Below are positions 5,350 through 6,430 of a stretch of DNA of 6,430 bases, in pieces (position 1 is the stretch's first letter; each line of letters begins with the position of its first letter). This DNA is from Oscillospiraceae bacterium. GTDB lineage: Bacteria > Bacillota > Clostridia > UMGS1883. Location of the stretch: NCBI GenBank assembly GCA_022508735.1, contig JAFLUQ010000127.1:1-6430 (forward strand). The letters are read 5' to 3'. Under the pieces are notes generated by a model. That model was not told the origin of the DNA. It saw only the letters and a list, made by a program, of their open reading frames with translations, and made no database searches. The translations under genes and the position numbers were made by a program.

Positions 5350-5938
5350 CCGCCCTCGCAGCTATGTACTGCTTGAACTGCTCGATAAGGGCGTTGTAGT
5401 CGGCCAGCCACTTGGCGGCGGCGTAGTCCTCGTTCACAAGCTTGTATGCCTCTCCGCGCACCTTTGCGCCGATTATGGGCAGCCACTCTATCGGCAGCTT
5501 TATTGTGTCGTTTTCTCCGCCCGGCCTCGTCTTAAGCTTAGGCCGAACGTAAAAATATATGTTGATCTCAGCCTTGTTTTCAGACTTTATGTATAGCGTT
5601 TCCCCTATCCTTGAATAGCTGTCGGGAAAGGTTCTGATGCCCGCCGGCGTGGCCCGCACCAACTGAACGTCCCCGGCATATACGGCGTAGATATCCTCAT
5701 ACCTCACCTTGTCTCCGGTGGTTTCTATATATTCAAAGCTCAAAAATCCCGGAGCCGACTCTCCGACCGGGGTAAAAATTAACGTTTCCCTTATTATCTC
5801 AGAATAGAGCAGCTGCTCGCACTCGTCGATAAAGCGGTAATAGGTGGCGTCATAGATGTCGGGCGCGGCGTCGACCTCCATCTTTATTTCGTCGATAAAC
5901 GCCTTAGCAGTTACACCGCTGTCGAACACAGACCCCAC
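5333..5938 (-). CDS. Head-tail adaptor-like protein, 201 aa
   Basis: The likely start is GTG at 5938 (MGSVFDSGVTAKAFIDEI). AAAGG lies eight bases upstream, and a second AAGGA is closer; the first in-frame ATG (codon 20) has no ribosome site. Residues 8-52 are helical, with FIDECEQLLYSEII. Residues 65-132 are beta-rich (DIYAVYAGDVQLVRA; EINIYFYVRP). Residues 145-198 return to helix: LPIEWLPIIGAKVRGEAYKLVNEDYAAAKWLADYNALIEQFKQYI. This helix, beta insert, helix layout with a closing A-Y...D-Y-x-x-A...Y-N-x-x-I signature resembles head-tail adaptor proteins; the length is close to T7 gp11 (196 aa). It lies directly upstream of the propeller-like gene, as adaptor genes do in short-tailed phages. 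The family is inferred; it could also be another connector or tail-terminator protein. Confidence 0.75.
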   Translation of the reverse strand: MGSVFDSGVTAKAFIDEIKMEVDAAPDIYDATYYRFIDECEQLLYSEIIRETLIFTPVGESAPGFLSFEYIETTGDKVRYEDIYAVYAGDVQLVRATPAGIRTFPDSYSRIGETLYIKSENKAEINIYFYVRPKLKTRPGGENDTIKLPIEWLPIIGAKVRGEAYKLVNEDYAAAKWLADYNALIEQFKQYIAARAEKLGV

Positions 5939-6293
5939 CGTCCTTTCCTTTAATGGTTCTCCCTTTTGCGTCGCGGTTCCAATATGTTAGCCACGCCTCC
6001 CGCGATTTGCGTAAGAATTCCTGCCCGAAGGCCTCCCCGGCCCCGGACAGATAAAGAATATTGTCAGAAAGAGAGGCGTGATAAAGCGGAAGCAAACACA
6101 GCTCGTCACTGAGGCTTTTTACCCACTGACCTTTGGGGTATTCGCCGCCCTCCCCTGCTTCCCAGAGGAGCTTCGGCGTCTCGCCGTAGGAGGCCCCGAG
6201 GCTTATTATGGTGTCGTTCAGTCGGTCAAAGAACTGCCGTTCACCAATGTTCGCCACAAGACAAACCCTTTCGTATACCTGTTTTGCATTCAT
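5904..6293 (-). CDS. Small helical connector-like virion protein, 129 aa
   Basis: The ATG at 6293 has AAAGGTAGG eight bases upstream. The protein is mainly helical: YERVCLVANIGERQFFDRLNDTIISLG (residues 7-33), then a loop with conserved-looking PKLLWEAGEGGEYPKGQWV (40-58). LCLLPLYHASLSDNILYLSG (65-84) and EFLRKSREAWLTYWNRDAKG (91-110) follow. It resembles small connector proteins that precede the adaptor or stopper gene in clostridial phages; I cannot name the family. Its last 11 codons overlap the start of the 201-aa gene in another frame and give a Cys-containing tail (VRQRCNC). The overlap of 35 bases implies coupled translation. No membrane segment or enzyme motif is present. Confidence 0.7.
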   Translation of the reverse strand: MNAKQVYERVCLVANIGERQFFDRLNDTIISLGASYGETPKLLWEAGEGGEYPKGQWVKSLSDELCLLPLYHASLSDNILYLSGAGEAFGQEFLRKSREAWLTYWNRDAKGRTIKGKDGGVCVRQRCNC

Positions 6294-6320
6294 ATATCAC
6301 GCCTACCTTTCTTAACTCGC

Positions 6321-6350
6321 TTTGTAGTGTGGATGCACAGGGGCCGTCAA
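6321..6350 (-). promoter_or_regulatory. Possible sigma-A promoter upstream of the adaptor genes
   Basis: On the coding strand TTGACG (6345-6350) matches five of six bases of the -35 consensus. TACAAA (6321-6326) matches four of six of the -10 box, 18 bases away. Transcription would start about 20 bases before the ATG at 6293. It is preceded by a run of eight T. The -10 match is weak and such matches arise by chance, so this is a candidate only. Confidence 0.25.
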
Positions 6351-6360
6351 AAAAAATTGT

Positions 6361-6412
6361 GCAGAGAGGATACGCCCCCATTGCGGGGCGTATCAATATC
6401 ACCTTGAAACAA
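6361..6412 (-). repeat. Intergenic two-hairpin repeat (copy B), perfect 10-bp stem
   Basis: This is the inverted partner of the repeat at 3833-3881; 6383-6412 matches it over 30 bases without a difference. The stem gatacgcccc (6369-6378) / ggggcgtatc (6385-6394) is perfect with a six-base loop, whereas copy A has a bulge. The remaining noncoding sequence on this edge (6294-6430) holds only this repeat and the possible promoter; I see no gene in it. On the coding strand a T8 run follows the stem only after 12 bases, too far for a typical intrinsic terminator. Confidence 0.85.
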
Positions 6413-6430
6413 CGGACGAAAATCAGTTTG

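Noticed and set aside
5280..5486. Upstream extension of the 531-aa frame to an ATG at 5486 (69 extra residues)
   Set aside because: It overlaps the 201-aa gene, is Arg-rich and low in complexity as expected of an out-of-frame reading, and runs through an intergenic repeat; the AGGAG repeats support the start at 5279.
6351..6394. Intrinsic terminator (perfect GC-rich stem plus T8 on the coding strand)
   Set aside because: The T-run starts 12 bases after the stem instead of directly behind it, and the hairpin is part of a repeat that also occurs inside a coding region.

Overview
The window is one strand of a phage structural (virion) module. Nine genes run right to left on the minus strand, with no gap over about 140 bases and no convincing gene on the plus strand. 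AGGAG-type ribosome sites precede most genes. The tail-fibre signatures (TLTKEGEAADAKAVG, DNPHEVT, PTAVSELSNDKGY, DNGYILINGAKTKVY) are, from memory, typical of prophages of gut Clostridia (Oscillospiraceae/Ruminococcaceae-like hosts). The host assignment is therefore inference. No integrase, attachment site, replication or lysis gene is visible, so prophage and free phage cannot be told apart here.

Layout in transcription order. The first 137 bases (6294-6430) carry a strong hairpin repeat and a possible promoter. Next come two small, mostly helical, adaptor-like proteins (129 and 201 aa, overlapping by 35 bases). A 531-aa beta-rich, propeller-like virion protein follows. Then come a 288-aa protein with a helical N-terminus and beta-rich body and a 106-aa beta-rich protein. 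The remaining genes look like distal tail or fibre parts: a 371-aa fibre with coiled-coil repeats and a compositionally foreign C-terminus, a 132-aa and a 217-aa fibre-associated protein, and the first 32 codons of another protein. The order adaptor, propeller, fibres, with no tape-measure or tail-tube gene between them, resembles the adaptor-nozzle order of short-tailed phages (T7 gp11-gp12, P22 gp4-gp10). This is an inference from order and protein shape only.

The most unusual content is a set of short palindromic and heptad repeats between and inside the virion genes. One 49-nt two-hairpin repeat lies in frame inside the 531-aa gene, where it encodes residues 467-482. It recurs, inverted, in the intergenic region at 6361-6412, with 30 identical bases followed by a diverged part. 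A near-perfect 20-bp inverted repeat with a nested hairpin fills the gap at 3623-3689 and includes the 531-aa gene's stop codon. Heptad repeats (AGGAGTT on the coding strand) occur in two gaps; in one they supply the ribosome site of the 531-aa gene and encode the last codons of the 201-aa gene. Repeats of this kind are normally host-chromosome elements, so finding several in a phage module suggests long residence in a repeat-rich host.
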